Shown one piece after another: positions 34,842 to 43,991 of a stretch of 64,000 nucleotides of DNA. The position numbers and the translations under genes are program-made. The stretch covers positions 1 to 64,000 of the forward strand of contig NZ_CADIJV010000031.1 of assembly GCF_902859765.1 (NCBI RefSeq), given 5' to 3'. The notes below the pieces were generated by a model, which was given only the letters and a program-made list of their open reading frames with translations, was not told the DNA's origin and did no database searches. The first letter of the stretch is position 1, and the number at the start of each line of letters is the position of its first letter. This DNA is from Achromobacter pulmonis (GTDB lineage: Bacteria; Pseudomonadota; Gammaproteobacteria; Burkholderiales; Burkholderiaceae_B).

Positions 34842-34899
34842 CAGTTGGTTTTAGATTTACGGCAGGAGTTAAGGTATAAGGTTGGGTTGCTACCAACTG
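34842..34899. promoter_or_regulatory. Dyad between the ABC operon and its divergent regulator
   Basis: Perfect 8-base inverted repeat CAGTTGGT (34842-34849) and ACCAACTG (34892-34899), 42 bases apart, in the divergent promoter region. The centre-to-centre distance of 50 bases is about five DNA turns, which would allow two regulator dimers on the same face. The divergent Crp/Fnr-like gene is the obvious candidate to bind here. Confidence 0.45.
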
Positions 34900-34939
34900 T
34901 CACCATCGCGACATTCAAGGAACTTTTAGGGTATTCCCG

Positions 34940-35647
34940 ATGCAGCTATCCGACTCCCTGCAACTTGCCGCGGCCTGGTTTCGCGTGCTCGACAGCGAAC
35001 AGCAAACGCGCGTCGAGCGAGACCTTTCCGTGCAGCAGGTGGCCGCCGGGTCGATCATAGAGCGCAAAGGCGAACTCGCCCAGGCATGGATCGGCGTGCT
35101 GGCCGGTCTGGTCAAGGTATCGGTGGGCAATGCCGAAGGCAAGGTCGCGTCGCTGACCGGCGTGCCGGCCGGCGGCTGGATCGGCGAGGGCTCGCTGCTC
35201 AAGCGAGAAGTCCGCAAGTACGACATCGTGGCGTTGCGCGATTCGGTCGTCGCGCGCCTGCCGGCCGCGACCTTCGACTGGCTGCTCGATAGCAGCATCC
35301 CGTTCAACCGCTACCTGCTGCACCAACTGAACGAGCGCGTCGCCCAGTTCATCGGCAAGGCCGAATACGACCGCCTGTTGGACCCGGACGCGCGCGTGGC
35401 GCGCTGCCTGGCTGAACTGTTCAATCCCCTGCTGTATCCCGGCATGGGGATGCGTTTGACGATCACGCAGGAAGAGGTCGGCTACCTGGCCCGGGTCTCG
35501 CGCCAGCGCGCCAACCAGGCGCTGCGCAAGCTGGAAGAGGCGGGCCTGCTGAACGTCGAGTACGGCGCCGTGCGGGTGCTGGACCTGGACGGCCTCAAGC
35601 GGTACGGCTCCGACCGCGGCGCGCAGGAAGGCGAGCACGCCGCCTGA
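34940..35647 (+). CDS. Crp/Fnr family transcriptional regulator
   Basis: Regulator of 235 residues with an N-terminal cyclic-nucleotide-binding-type beta barrel (about 20-120), a long dimer helix (DSSIPFNRYLLHQLNERVAQFIG) and a C-terminal winged helix with TQEEVGYLARVSRQRANQALRKLEEAGLL. The cysteines needed for an FNR iron-sulfur cluster are absent, and the cAMP-site residues of CRP are not conserved, so the ligand is unknown. It is divergent from the ABC-plus-ligase operon and probably controls it, perhaps in response to the acyl-CoA product. Confidence 0.85.
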   Translation: MQLSDSLQLAAAWFRVLDSEQQTRVERDLSVQQVAAGSIIERKGELAQAWIGVLAGLVKVSVGNAEGKVASLTGVPAGGWIGEGSLLKREVRKYDIVALRDSVVARLPAATFDWLLDSSIPFNRYLLHQLNERVAQFIGKAEYDRLLDPDARVARCLAELFNPLLYPGMGMRLTITQEEVGYLARVSRQRANQALRKLEEAGLLNVEYGAVRVLDLDGLKRYGSDRGAQEGEHAA

Positions 35648-35724
35648 GCGCCGGCGGCGGCCGCGCTTGCCGTGACGCCGCTCGCGGGCAGGCTGGCCGT
35701 TACAAAAATTGGCGGGAAGAGGGC

Positions 35725-35753
35725 TTGACAATAAGTAGTGCGCTATTTAATAT
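35725..35753 (+). promoter_or_regulatory. Consensus sigma-70 promoter of ohrR
   Basis: TTGACA at 35725-35730 and TAATAT at 35748-35753, exactly 17 bases apart. Transcription would begin about seven bases downstream, at or next to the A of the ohrR ATG (35760), implying a leaderless message. The element GTAGTGCGCTAT (35735-35746) lies between the two hexamers, where a bound repressor would block polymerase. Confidence 0.75.
35735..35746 (+). promoter_or_regulatory. Shared 12-base element, ohrR copy (probable OhrR operator)
   Basis: GTAGTGCGCTAT, repeated without mismatch at 36273-36284 before ohr. In this copy it forms the left part of an imperfect palindrome TGCGC-N11-GCGCA that covers the -10 region. 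Two identical copies before the regulator and its target gene make it a good OhrR operator candidate. Confidence 0.65.
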
Positions 35754-35759
35754 TGCGCA

Positions 35760-36221
35760 ATGAAATCCAGATCCCAGCCCAAAGGCGCGCTCAACCCGCT
35801 GCTGCTAGACAACCAGCTGTGTTTCGCCCTGTACTCGACCTCTCTGGCGATGAACAAGGTGTACCGCAGGCTGCTGCGCGGCCTGGATCTGACGTACCCG
35901 CAGTACCTGGTCATGCTGGTGCTGTGGGAACGCGACGAGATCACGGTCACCGATATCGGCGCGCGCCTGTTCCTGGACTCGGCCACGCTGACGCCCCTGC
36001 TCAAGCGGCTGGAAGCGGCGGGCCTGGTCACCCGGACCCGCGCACACGATGACGAACGCCAGGTCATCGTTGCCCTGACCAGGCAGGGCCGCGACCTGCG
36101 CAACCAGGCCGAGGCCGTGCCCCACGCCATCGCCGCCGCGGCCCGGTGCTCGCTGGAAGAAGTGCAGGGCACCATGAAGTCGTTGCACGAATTGCGGGAA
36201 AAGTTGGTCGGCAGTCTTTGA
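35760..36221 (+). CDS. ohrR: Organic-hydroperoxide-sensing repressor OhrR (MarR family)
   Basis: MarR-family repressor of 153 residues that senses organic hydroperoxides. The family opening [20 protein letters not shown] carries the reactive Cys21, and Cys130 near the end places it among two-Cys OhrR proteins that form an intersubunit disulfide. The winged helix is [30 protein letters not shown] followed by [11 protein letters not shown]. It lies before ohr on the same strand with a separate promoter region for ohr between them. No ribosome-binding site precedes the ATG, and the promoter places the transcript start on it, so translation is probably leaderless. Confidence 0.93.
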   Translation: MKSRSQPKGALNPLLLDNQLCFALYSTSLAMNKVYRRLLRGLDLTYPQYLVMLVLWERDEITVTDIGARLFLDSATLTPLLKRLEAAGLVTRTRAHDDERQVIVALTRQGRDLRNQAEAVPHAIAAAARCSLEEVQGTMKSLHELREKLVGSL

Positions 36222-36272
36222 GCCGCAGTCTTTGAGGCGGATGATAGTTAGTGCTGTCATTCCCGGTTAAAG

Positions 36273-36284
36273 GTAGTGCGCTAT
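36273..36284 (+). promoter_or_regulatory. Shared 12-base element, ohr copy (probable OhrR operator)
   Basis: Second copy of GTAGTGCGCTAT, 89 bases before the ohr start codon. A related, less exact stretch (TAGTTAGTGCTGTCAT) lies just upstream. The copy is directly followed by a 16-base palindrome, so the ohr control region looks like a double operator. Confidence 0.65.
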
Positions 36285-36285
36285 G

Positions 36286-36301
36286 AAATAGCATGCTATT
36301 T
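36286..36301. promoter_or_regulatory. 16-base perfect palindrome upstream of ohr
   Basis: AAATAGCATGCTATTT, perfectly self-complementary, one base after the shared operator element. It is likely part of the OhrR binding region or of the ohr promoter. No clear -35/-10 pair for ohr could be fixed. Confidence 0.6.
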
Positions 36302-36373
36302 GATTAGTAAGGGCCGAAGCGGGAAGGGTCCCGCCAGCCTGGCAGTCCCACCTTCATCCAAAAGGAACACACC

Positions 36374-36802
36374 ATGTCCATCGAAAAAGTTCTCTACCGC
36401 GCCCACGCTCACGTCACCGGCGGCCGCGAAGGCACTGGCGTCTCCAGCGACGGCAACCTGAACGTCAAGCTGACCACGCCGAAGGAACTGGGCGGCGCCG
36501 GCGCGGCCGGCACCAATCCCGAGCAGCTGTTCGCCGTCGGTTATTCGGCCTGCTTCATGGGCGCCATGAAGTTCGTCGCCGGCCGCGACAAGATCGCCAT
36601 GCCCGCCAACGCCACCATCGATGGCTCGGTCGGCATCGGCCCCATTCCCACCGGTTTCGGCATCGAAGCCGAACTGAAGATCTCGCTGCCCGGCATGGAC
36701 CGCGCCGAAGCCGAAAAGCTGGTCGCCGCCGCCCACATCGTCTGCCCGTACTCGAACGCCACCCGCGGCAACATCGACGTCACCCTGACCATCGACGTCT
36801 GA
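36374..36802 (+). CDS. ohr: Organic hydroperoxide resistance protein Ohr
   Basis: Thiol-dependent peroxidase of 142 residues that reduces organic hydroperoxides with lipoylated proteins as reductant. The two catalytic cysteines are Cys60 in [10 protein letters not shown] and Cys124 in [13 protein letters not shown], and the N-terminal [15 protein letters not shown] is typical of Ohr rather than OsmC. AAAGGA stands seven bases before the ATG. It is controlled by the upstream OhrR and followed by a strong terminator. Confidence 0.95.
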   Translation: MSIEKVLYRAHAHVTGGREGTGVSSDGNLNVKLTTPKELGGAGAAGTNPEQLFAVGYSACFMGAMKFVAGRDKIAMPANATIDGSVGIGPIPTGFGIEAELKISLPGMDRAEAEKLVAAAHIVCPYSNATRGNIDVTLTIDV

Positions 36803-36832
36803 TCGCGGCGCGGGTCCCCGCGCGCCCAAGGA

Positions 36833-36869
36833 AAAGGCAGGATTGCGCGGTACGCGCAATCCTGCCTTT
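36833..36869. terminator. Strong hairpin terminator after ohr
   Basis: Perfect 17-base stem (36833-36849 and 36853-36869) with a 3-base loop, starting AAAGGCAGG and ending CCTGCCTTT. It lies between two converging units, ohr and the second LIV-type operon, and the A/T flanks allow termination in both directions. Confidence 0.85.
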
Positions 36870-36970
36870 GTCATCGGTCGCCCTCCCGGCACGAACGGCA
36901 CGCCCGCCAAATCCGTCGGCGGCCAGGCCGTACGCCTGAAGGACTCACGGTCCGGGCGAGACACGCCTGG

Positions 36971-37693
<723 letters not shown>

Positions 37694-37709
37694 GTTGTCG
37701 TCCTCGGCG

Positions 37710-39632
37710 TCAGGCGGGCGCGCCGCCCAGATACGCCTCGATAACCTTGGCGTTGCTCTGTACTTCGTTGGGCAGCCCCTCGGCGATCTTCTGGCCGAAG
37801 TCCAGCACCGACACGGTATCGCACACGCCCATCACCACATCCATGTGGTGCTCGATCAGGATCAGGGTGATGCCGTGGTCGCGCACCTTGCGGATGATGG
37901 CCAGCAGTTCGACGATATCGGGCGCCGTCAGGCCCGCCGCCGGTTCGTCCAACAGCAACAACTGCGGATCCAGCGCCAGCGCGCGGGCGATCTCCAGCAG
38001 GCGCTGCTTGCCGTAGGGCAGGTTGCGCGCTTCTTCGTTCGCCAGGTCCTCCAGCCCCACGAATTCCAGCAGTGCCAGGGCGCGGGCGCGGGCGCCTTGC
38101 TCTTCGCCTTTCCACTTGGATGTGCGCAGCGCGATCCCGGCCAGGCCGGTGGTGAAGGTGTGGTGCAGGCCCACCAGCACATTCTCCAGCGCGGTCATTT
38201 CGCCGAACAGCTGCACGTTCTGGAAGGTGCGGGCAATGCCCGTGGCGGCGATGTCGGCCGGCGCCAGGCCGACCAGCGACTTGCCCGAAAATTCCACCGC
38301 GCCGGCCGTGGGCACGTAGATGCCGGTAAGCACGTTCATCATGGTGCTCTTGCCCGAGCCGTTCGGCCCGATGAGGCCGTGGATGGTGCCGCGTTCGACC
38401 GTCAGGTCAACCTGGTTCAAGGCCTTGAGGCCGCCGAACTGCATCAGCACCCCCTTGGCCGCCAACAGCGTCTCGCCCTTGCCCTGGATTGCATCCGGGA
38501 CCGCGTCGCGTTCGTTGATCAGGTCTTTCTTGACCGCCAGCACCGCGCGGCGGTTCGAGAAGAACAGGTTGCGCACAAAGCCGACAATGCCGTCCGGCAG
38601 GTAGTACACGACAAACAGGATCATGGCGCCGAAGATCGTCAGGCGCCAGTCGGTCACCGCATCCAGCCAGTACGAGAACACCGCCAGCAGGATGGTGCCG
38701 GCCACCGGAACCGCCACCCGGCGGGCGTCGGTGCGGCCCTTGGACACCGCGAGCACGCTGCCCACTGTCACCAAGATCGCCACGCCCAGCGCGATCAGGC
38801 GGAAGGTATCGATATCGTCCAGCATCTTGGGCAGCAGCACGATGATCGACGCGCCCAGCAACGCGCCGGTACGGCTCTTGCGCCCGCCCATGATGATGGC
38901 CAGCAGGAACAGGATGGTCAGCTCGAAGTTGTAGGTATTGGGCGAGATGTACTGCTCGGAATACGAATACAGCGCGCCCGCCAGGCCGGCGAAGCCGGCG
39001 CTGATGACGAAGGCGAATACCTTGTGCCGGTACACCGACACGCCCATGCAGTCAGAGGCGATCGGGCTGTCGCGCAGGGCTTCGAACGAACGGCCCAGGT
39101 GCGATTTCAGGATGCGGTGCACCACGATCAGCGACAGTACCAGCAACGCCGCCACCAGCCAGAAGTACTCGCTCTTGGTCAGGATGTGCCCGCCGATCGA
39201 CGGCTTGGGGATCTTGATGCCGAGCGGGCCTTCGGTCATGAAGGTCATTTCGTTGATCAGGATCTGGATGATGGTGCCGAACGCCAGCGTCACCATGGCC
39301 AGATAGGGCCCGGTCACGCGCAGCGCCGGCAATGCCAACACCACGCCAAAGGCCGCGGCGATGACGATGGCCGCCGGCAGGGTTACCCAAATCGGCAGTT
39401 GCAGATGGAAGAACAAGACGCCGGCCACGTAGGAACCGATGCCGAACAGGCCCGCATGGCCGAGCGACACCTGCCCCGTATAACCCACCACGATATCGAG
39501 CCCGAACAGCAGGATCGCGTAAATCATGATGGTTTCGATCAGGTGCAGGTAGTACGTGTTGGTCACGCCCAGCGGCACGGCCGCCAGGCAGGCGACCGCC
39601 ACGACGGAGAGCAGAAGGTGCAGGGGTTTCAT
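37710..39632 (-). CDS. Fused LIV-type permease-ATPase (LivM-LivG)
   Basis: Single protein of 640 residues combining a LivM-type permease and a LivG-type ATPase. The permease part (about 1-370) has GYTGQVSLGHAGLFGIGSYVAG and LPALRVTGPYLAMVTLAFG, plus additional hydrophobic segments up to the VVYYLPDGIVGFVRN that normally ends LivM. The ATPase part (about 390-640) has Walker A GPNGSGKST, GIARTFQNVQLFGEM, and LLLLDEPAAGLTAPD. There is no stop or start between them. Fusion fixes a 1:1 ratio of the two subunits. It lies 3 bases after the LivH-like gene. The partner LivF-like ATPase is separate, so the transporter would have one fused and one free ATPase. Confidence 0.9.
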   Translation of the reverse strand: MKPLHLLLSVVAVACLAAVPLGVTNTYYLHLIETIMIYAILLFGLDIVVGYTGQVSLGHAGLFGIGSYVAGVLFFHLQLPIWVTLPAAIVIAAAFGVVLALPALRVTGPYLAMVTLAFGTIIQILINEMTFMTEGPLGIKIPKPSIGGHILTKSEYFWLVAALLVLSLIVVHRILKSHLGRSFEALRDSPIASDCMGVSVYRHKVFAFVISAGFAGLAGALYSYSEQYISPNTYNFELTILFLLAIIMGGRKSRTGALLGASIIVLLPKMLDDIDTFRLIALGVAILVTVGSVLAVSKGRTDARRVAVPVAGTILLAVFSYWLDAVTDWRLTIFGAMILFVVYYLPDGIVGFVRNLFFSNRRAVLAVKKDLINERDAVPDAIQGKGETLLAAKGVLMQFGGLKALNQVDLTVERGTIHGLIGPNGSGKSTMMNVLTGIYVPTAGAVEFSGKSLVGLAPADIAATGIARTFQNVQLFGEMTALENVLVGLHHTFTTGLAGIALRTSKWKGEEQGARARALALLEFVGLEDLANEEARNLPYGKQRLLEIARALALDPQLLLLDEPAAGLTAPDIVELLAIIRKVRDHGITLILIEHHMDVVMGVCDTVSVLDFGQKIAEGLPNEVQSNAKVIEAYLGGAPA

Positions 39633-39635
39633 CGG

Positions 39636-40508
39636 TTACACCTTCTTGATGGCGGTCTTGCCGAACAGGCCGGCGGGCTTGAACGTCAGTACGAGCAGCA
39701 GCAGGACCAGGCCCGGCACATCCTTGTACCCCGTGGAAATATAGAAACCGGTGGTGGTCTCGGCGATCCCCAGGATCAGTCCGCCCACCACCACGCCCAT
39801 GCCGCTGGACAGGCCGCCGATGATGGCCACCGCGAAGGCCTTCAGGCCCAGCACCGCGCCCATGGTGGCGCCGGTCAACGTCAGCGGCGCCACCAGCACC
39901 CCCGCGAAGGCGGCGGTCAGTGACGACAGGGCATACGAAAACGTGATCACCATGCCGGTGTTGATCCCCATCAAGCCGGCGGCATCGCGGTCGTTGGCGG
40001 TGGCGACGAAGGCCTTGCCGTAGATGGATTTGCGGTTGAACACTTCCACCAGCAGCATCATGGCCAGCGCGCCGAACACCACCAGCAGTTCCATCGGCAG
40101 CACATTGGCGCCCATCACCTGGATCGGCGCCTCGGGCAGCGGCGAGGGAAAGCGCAGGTCATCGCGGCCCCAGACGTTCTCGGCCACGTTTTTGAAGATG
40201 ATGCCCAGCGCGATGGTGGCCATGATCCAGCCGAATTCCGATCGCGTTTTGATGGCCGGCCGCACGCCGACCCGCTCGACCAGCGCGCCTTGCGCGAAGC
40301 CGAAGACGCAGACAATGGGAATCATCACCCAGTAGTTCACGCCCAGTCCGACCAGTGTGAGTCCGACCATGGCGCCCAGCATCAGGGCTTCGCCCTGGCC
40401 GAAGTTGAGGGTGCCGGAGGTGGCGAAAGTGAGCTGGTATCCGAACGCGATGACGGCATAGATCATGCCCAGCGCGATACCGCTATAGATAAGCTGTAGA
40501 AGAATCAT
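39636..40508 (-). CDS. livH: LIV-type ABC permease (LivH-like), second transporter
   Basis: Permease of 290 residues, about eight helices, LivH type: AVIAFGYQLTFATSGTLNFGQGEALMLGA near the start and GLKAFAVAIIGGLSSGMGVVVGGLILGIAET near the end. ATG 40508 is chosen because the hydrophobic protein begins there; the frame stays open upstream through the intergenic hairpin with Arg-rich non-membrane sequence. It ends 3 bases before the permease-ATPase fusion, so the two are translated together. Confidence 0.88.
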   Translation of the reverse strand: MILLQLIYSGIALGMIYAVIAFGYQLTFATSGTLNFGQGEALMLGAMVGLTLVGLGVNYWVMIPIVCVFGFAQGALVERVGVRPAIKTRSEFGWIMATIALGIIFKNVAENVWGRDDLRFPSPLPEAPIQVMGANVLPMELLVVFGALAMMLLVEVFNRKSIYGKAFVATANDRDAAGLMGINTGMVITFSYALSSLTAAFAGVLVAPLTLTGATMGAVLGLKAFAVAIIGGLSSGMGVVVGGLILGIAETTTGFYISTGYKDVPGLVLLLLVLTFKPAGLFGKTAIKKV

Positions 40509-40579
40509 GGTGTGTGTCGTGAGGCGCTGTGTTCCGTCCCAACCCCCTTGGGCAGAACGCTGTTGTCGGGCGACGGCGT

Positions 40580-40608
40580 GCCGGTGTCCCGCGCGCGGAG
40601 ACACCGGC
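40580..40608 (-). terminator. Intercistronic hairpin after the second binding-protein gene
   Basis: Perfect 9-base inverted repeat GCCGGTGTC (40580-40588) and GACACCGGC (40600-40608) with an 11-base loop, in the 139-base gap between the binding protein and LivH-like genes. As in the other transporter operon, it is likely to attenuate read-through or protect the binding-protein message from decay. Confidence 0.6.
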
Positions 40609-40647
40609 TGCGGCAGGGCCGCCGCCGCGCGCTTGCTTCGGACGAAC

Positions 40648-41811
40648 TCAGTTGGCCTTGACCACGCGGCCGCCCTTGACCTCGCCAATCAGCACTTGCT
40701 TGGTGGTGATGGCGTCGTGGTTGTCGTGGGTGAACGGCTTGTCGTAGGTCATCACGACACCTTCGACCGGCGTTTGCAGGTTCTCGAGCGCCTCGCGGAT
40801 CTTCGGGCCGTCGGTGGAGTTGGCCTGCTTGATGGCCGCGGCCAGCAGGAACACCGAGTCATAGCCCTGGGCCGCCGAAACCGGCGAGTCGATGCGGTCG
40901 TTCTTGGGCTTGAATTTGGCCAGATAAGCGTCGATGAAGGCCTTGCGCTTGGGCGTGTCGGGGTCCTGGATGAAGGTCTGCGGCATGCGCGCGCCTTCGC
41001 CGTTGGCGCCGGAATTGTCGATGTAGTTGGCCATCGACAGGGTCCAGCTGCCGATGATCGGCACCTTCCAGCCCAGCTTGGCCATGCCGTTGGCGATCTG
41101 CGCCAGTTCGGGGCCGATGCCGTAGGTCAGCACGGCTTCGGCGCCGGCGGACTTGGCCTTGAGCAGTTGGGCCGTCATGTCGACGTCCTTGATGTTGAAC
41201 TTTTCGACGGCCACCGGCTTGATACCCTTGGCGTCGAGCGCCTTTTCCAGGTCCTCGCGGCCCAGCTGGCCATAGTTGGTGGAATCGGCCAGGATCGCCA
41301 CCTTCTTGAAGCCACGGCGGGTGACGGCTTCCTCGACGATCATCGGCGCCTGGATGCTGTCGTTGGCCGAGTTGCGGAACACGTAGTTGTCTTTGTATTC
41401 CGGCGCCTTGAACTGATGGGTGATGACGCTGCCGGTGGCCACGTTGTTGAACACCGGAATCTTGGCATCCTGGTAGAAACGCTGCGAGGCCAGCGCCACG
41501 CCCGTGTTGATGTAGCCGACCGTGGCGGTGACTTGTTCCTTGTTGATCAGTTCCTGGGCGATCTGCACACCGCGCTCGTTCTTGGCTTCGTCATCGCGCT
41601 CCACCGCGACCAGTTGCCGGCCAAGCACGCCGCCGCTCTTGTTGATTTCCTCGATTGCCAGGCGCACGCCATCGCGCATGCTCACGCCCATGGAGGAAGA
41701 ACCGCCGGTATAGGGGCCGGTAACGCCGATCTTGATGGGGTCGGCGGCGTAACCCGCGGCCGAGACAGCAAAAGCAAGGGTTCCTGCAAGCAGCTTCAAA
41801 CGAAAATCCAT
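40648..41811 (-). CDS. Periplasmic amino-acid-type substrate-binding protein, second transporter
   Basis: Periplasmic binding protein of 387 residues with a signal peptide ending at GYA (about residue 22). The mature start DPIKIGVTGPYTGGSSSMGVSMRDGVRLAIEEINKSGGVLGRQ is the hallmark of LivK-like Peripla_BP_6 proteins. Length and domain form are standard. It is the first gene of the operon and probably the most highly expressed, given the hairpin after it. The ligand cannot be read from sequence; branched-chain or related amino acids are likely from family. Confidence 0.88.
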   Translation of the reverse strand: MDFRLKLLAGTLAFAVSAAGYAADPIKIGVTGPYTGGSSSMGVSMRDGVRLAIEEINKSGGVLGRQLVAVERDDEAKNERGVQIAQELINKEQVTATVGYINTGVALASQRFYQDAKIPVFNNVATGSVITHQFKAPEYKDNYVFRNSANDSIQAPMIVEEAVTRRGFKKVAILADSTNYGQLGREDLEKALDAKGIKPVAVEKFNIKDVDMTAQLLKAKSAGAEAVLTYGIGPELAQIANGMAKLGWKVPIIGSWTLSMANYIDNSGANGEGARMPQTFIQDPDTPKRKAFIDAYLAKFKPKNDRIDSPVSAAQGYDSVFLLAAAIKQANSTDGPKIREALENLQTPVEGVVMTYDKPFTHDNHDAITTKQVLIGEVKGGRVVKAN

Positions 41812-42141
41812 GGATGTCTCCGTTGTAATTAGTAGAACTGCGTGGAAAACCGTGTGCCGGCGCCAGGCGGCAAGGCAAAGTGGATGGCGCGCTCCTGTGT
41901 TGCGTGTTGTGACTGTCTGCTTAATCGCTTACGCGAATCTGACCCGACGGGGTTATTCCGTGTAAATACCTAGTACGCGCGCACGGGTTACAAAATCGGA
42001 TGCTGCGACGCAGCATGGGTCGGCAACCCGGGGCAAGGACGCTTGCGCGCGCCGGCCGGCGCGTGCGCGACCGCGTTCGGCGCATGCTAGCCACGGCGGC
42101 GCCACGGTGCGCGGAATTTCCTTCCGGATGGGGCTGGAAAT
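41812..42141. other. Intergenic region upstream of the second LIV operon
   Basis: About 330 bases between the leftward binding-protein gene and the 3' end of a leftward LysR gene. It must hold the promoter of the four-gene transporter operon. The part at 41820-41990 is less GC-rich than the surroundings. No clear consensus promoter, riboswitch or gene was seen; the open frames here are GC-rich shadows. Confidence 0.45.
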
Positions 42142-43083
42142 TTATTCCGGGTGGGCCGCCAGGCCGCGTGGCCATTGGGCGGCGCGTTGGCAGACGCCGG
42201 TCAGCCATAGGGAAAACGCTTGCACCGCGCCGCCGGGCGGGCGCGAGGTTTCGGTGCACAGGTAGTACTGCGATTCTCCGGCGGTCTCGATATCGAGCAC
42301 GCGCAGCAATTTGCCTTCGTCCAGCCATTCGGCCGCCAGGGTGCGGCGGGTCAGCGCGATGCCCTGGCCGGCGCGGGCGGCCGCCAGCATCATGCCCAGG
42401 TCCACCAGCCAGACGCCGCGCGTCGGCTCCGGCCAATCCAGTCCGGCGGCCGCCAGCCAGGGGCGCCATGGTTCCATCGGGCAACGCAGCAGGGCGGCGC
42501 GCGCCAGGTCTCGCGGTTGCCGGAACGGCCCGTGGGCGTCACGGTACGCTGGCGAACAGACCGCGAAAACCGGGTCGGCGGTCAAGGGACGGGTGTGCAG
42601 CCCGGGGTAGCGGCCACTGCCGAAACGGATCCAGACATCGGCATTCGGCGGCATGATGTCCAGGTATGGAATGGACAGCATGATTTCCAGTTCGACCTCG
42701 GGATGGGTGGCCGTGAAGCCCGGCAGGGCGGGGATCAGCACCTGGCGCGCGAAGGTCGGGGTGGACACCACGCGCAGCGGTTCCGGCTTGGGCTCGCCGC
42801 GCTTGTGCAGCGAGGCGTCCGACAGCAGGGCCAGGGCGGTGCGCACCTGTTCCAGGTATTCGCGTCCGGCCGCGCTCAGGGTGATGCCGCGGCTGCTGCG
42901 GATGAACAGGGTGACGTCGAGTTGCGCTTCCAGCGCGGCGATGCGCTTGCCGATGGCGCTGGCGGTGACGAACAGTTCTTCGCTGGCGCGCTCGAACGAA
43001 CCGAGCCGGGCGGCGGCTTCGAACGCCTGGATGGCGGCCAGCGGCGGCAGGCGCACGTCTTTGGAGGGAGAAGGTCCGCGCAT
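42142..43083 (-). CDS. LysR family transcriptional regulator (GcvA-like)
   Basis: LysR-type regulator of 313 residues. The N-terminal helix-turn-helix begins PPLAAIQAFEAAARLGSFERASEELFVTASAIGKRIAALE, closest in style to GcvA-group regulators but with SAIGKRI where SAVSRQI is common. A periplasmic-binding-like sensor domain follows from about residue 95, with an HPEVELEI segment and two Cys. It lies upstream of, and in the same direction as, the second LIV-type operon and could regulate it, but no target can be assigned from the sequence. Confidence 0.87.
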   Translation of the reverse strand: MRGPSPSKDVRLPPLAAIQAFEAAARLGSFERASEELFVTASAIGKRIAALEAQLDVTLFIRSSRGITLSAAGREYLEQVRTALALLSDASLHKRGEPKPEPLRVVSTPTFARQVLIPALPGFTATHPEVELEIMLSIPYLDIMPPNADVWIRFGSGRYPGLHTRPLTADPVFAVCSPAYRDAHGPFRQPRDLARAALLRCPMEPWRPWLAAAGLDWPEPTRGVWLVDLGMMLAAARAGQGIALTRRTLAAEWLDEGKLLRVLDIETAGESQYYLCTETSRPPGGAVQAFSLWLTGVCQRAAQWPRGLAAHPE

Positions 43084-43209
43084 GATCGTCTGGCGGGCCG
43101 GCCATGCGCCCGACGAAGAAGTGGCAACCCGGCGATTATAAAAGTGTGGGACCAGAAAGTCTGTCCCCGTATTCCGGCGGCATCTGGGAGATGAGACCCG
43201 GGAGGGCCG

Positions 43210-43842
43210 TCAGACGCCCTTGAGCGCCAGGCTGACGGCCAGGCCGGCCATCACCACGGCGATGACGCCATCCAGCACGCGCCAGGCCGAGGCGCTGGCG
43301 AAGAAGCGCGCGAACAGCCGCGAACCGATGCCCAGCACGGCCAGCCACAGCAGGCTGGCGGTGAGGGCGCCGGCGGCGAACGCCATGCGGGCGTCGTCAA
43401 AGCCATGGGCCAGCGATCCCACCACCACCATGTCGAGCCAGAAGTGCGGGTTGAGCAACGAGAAGCCCAGCGCGCCCAACATCGCGGCGCGGCGCGATGG
43501 CACCACGGCGCGCGCGGCGGCCAGGCCGCCGGTGGCGGTCCAGGCGCGGCGCGCCGACTGCAATGCATACCAGGACAGGAATGCCACGCCGAACCACAGC
43601 ACGGCCGTGGTCAGCCACGGAAACCAGGAAGTCAGGGCCTGCAGGCCCGACACGCTGGCGAAGATGAAAACCGCGTCGATCAGCGCGCAGATCGCGACCA
43701 CCGACAGCAGGTGGGCGCGCATCAATCCCTGGCGCAGAATGAATGCGCTCTGCGCGCCAACGACGGCGAACAGGCCCAGCCCGGTGGCCGTGCCGCTGGC
43801 CCAGGCGGTAAGGAAGAGGGGGGATGACAACGTGGTGAACAT
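43210..43842 (-). CDS. argO: LysE/ArgO family amino-acid exporter
   Basis: Inner-membrane exporter of 210 residues with about six helices. LFAVVGAQSAFILRQGLMRAHLL near the N-terminus and FSLLNPHFWLDMVVVGSLA in the middle are typical of ArgO/LysE exporters of basic amino acids. ATG 43842 gives normal length; the frame is open to 43923 but that part is not membrane-like. It is divergent from an ArgP-type LysR regulator, the classic arrangement in which ArgP activates argO when lysine or arginine is high. Confidence 0.87.
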   Translation of the reverse strand: MFTTLSSPLFLTAWASGTATGLGLFAVVGAQSAFILRQGLMRAHLLSVVAICALIDAVFIFASVSGLQALTSWFPWLTTAVLWFGVAFLSWYALQSARRAWTATGGLAAARAVVPSRRAAMLGALGFSLLNPHFWLDMVVVGSLAHGFDDARMAFAAGALTASLLWLAVLGIGSRLFARFFASASAWRVLDGVIAVVMAGLAVSLALKGV

Positions 43843-43991
43843 GACGGCGAACCTTGTGACTGCAACGCCTTGTGGTGGCGCTTGGATAGCGGGCCGGCAG
43901 CGTTGCGCATGCCGGCAATGCAATATTCTCGCTTGCCATGCATATGAAATACAGCTAATTTTCCTTCACTATATTAAGTAAAACTAATTTC

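Noticed and set aside
43084-43209. Possible small RNA or mobile-element scar between the LysR and argO genes (TGTCCCC-type sequence)
   Set aside because: Only a short resemblance to the sequence near 47.1 kb; no dyad or repeat of useful length.
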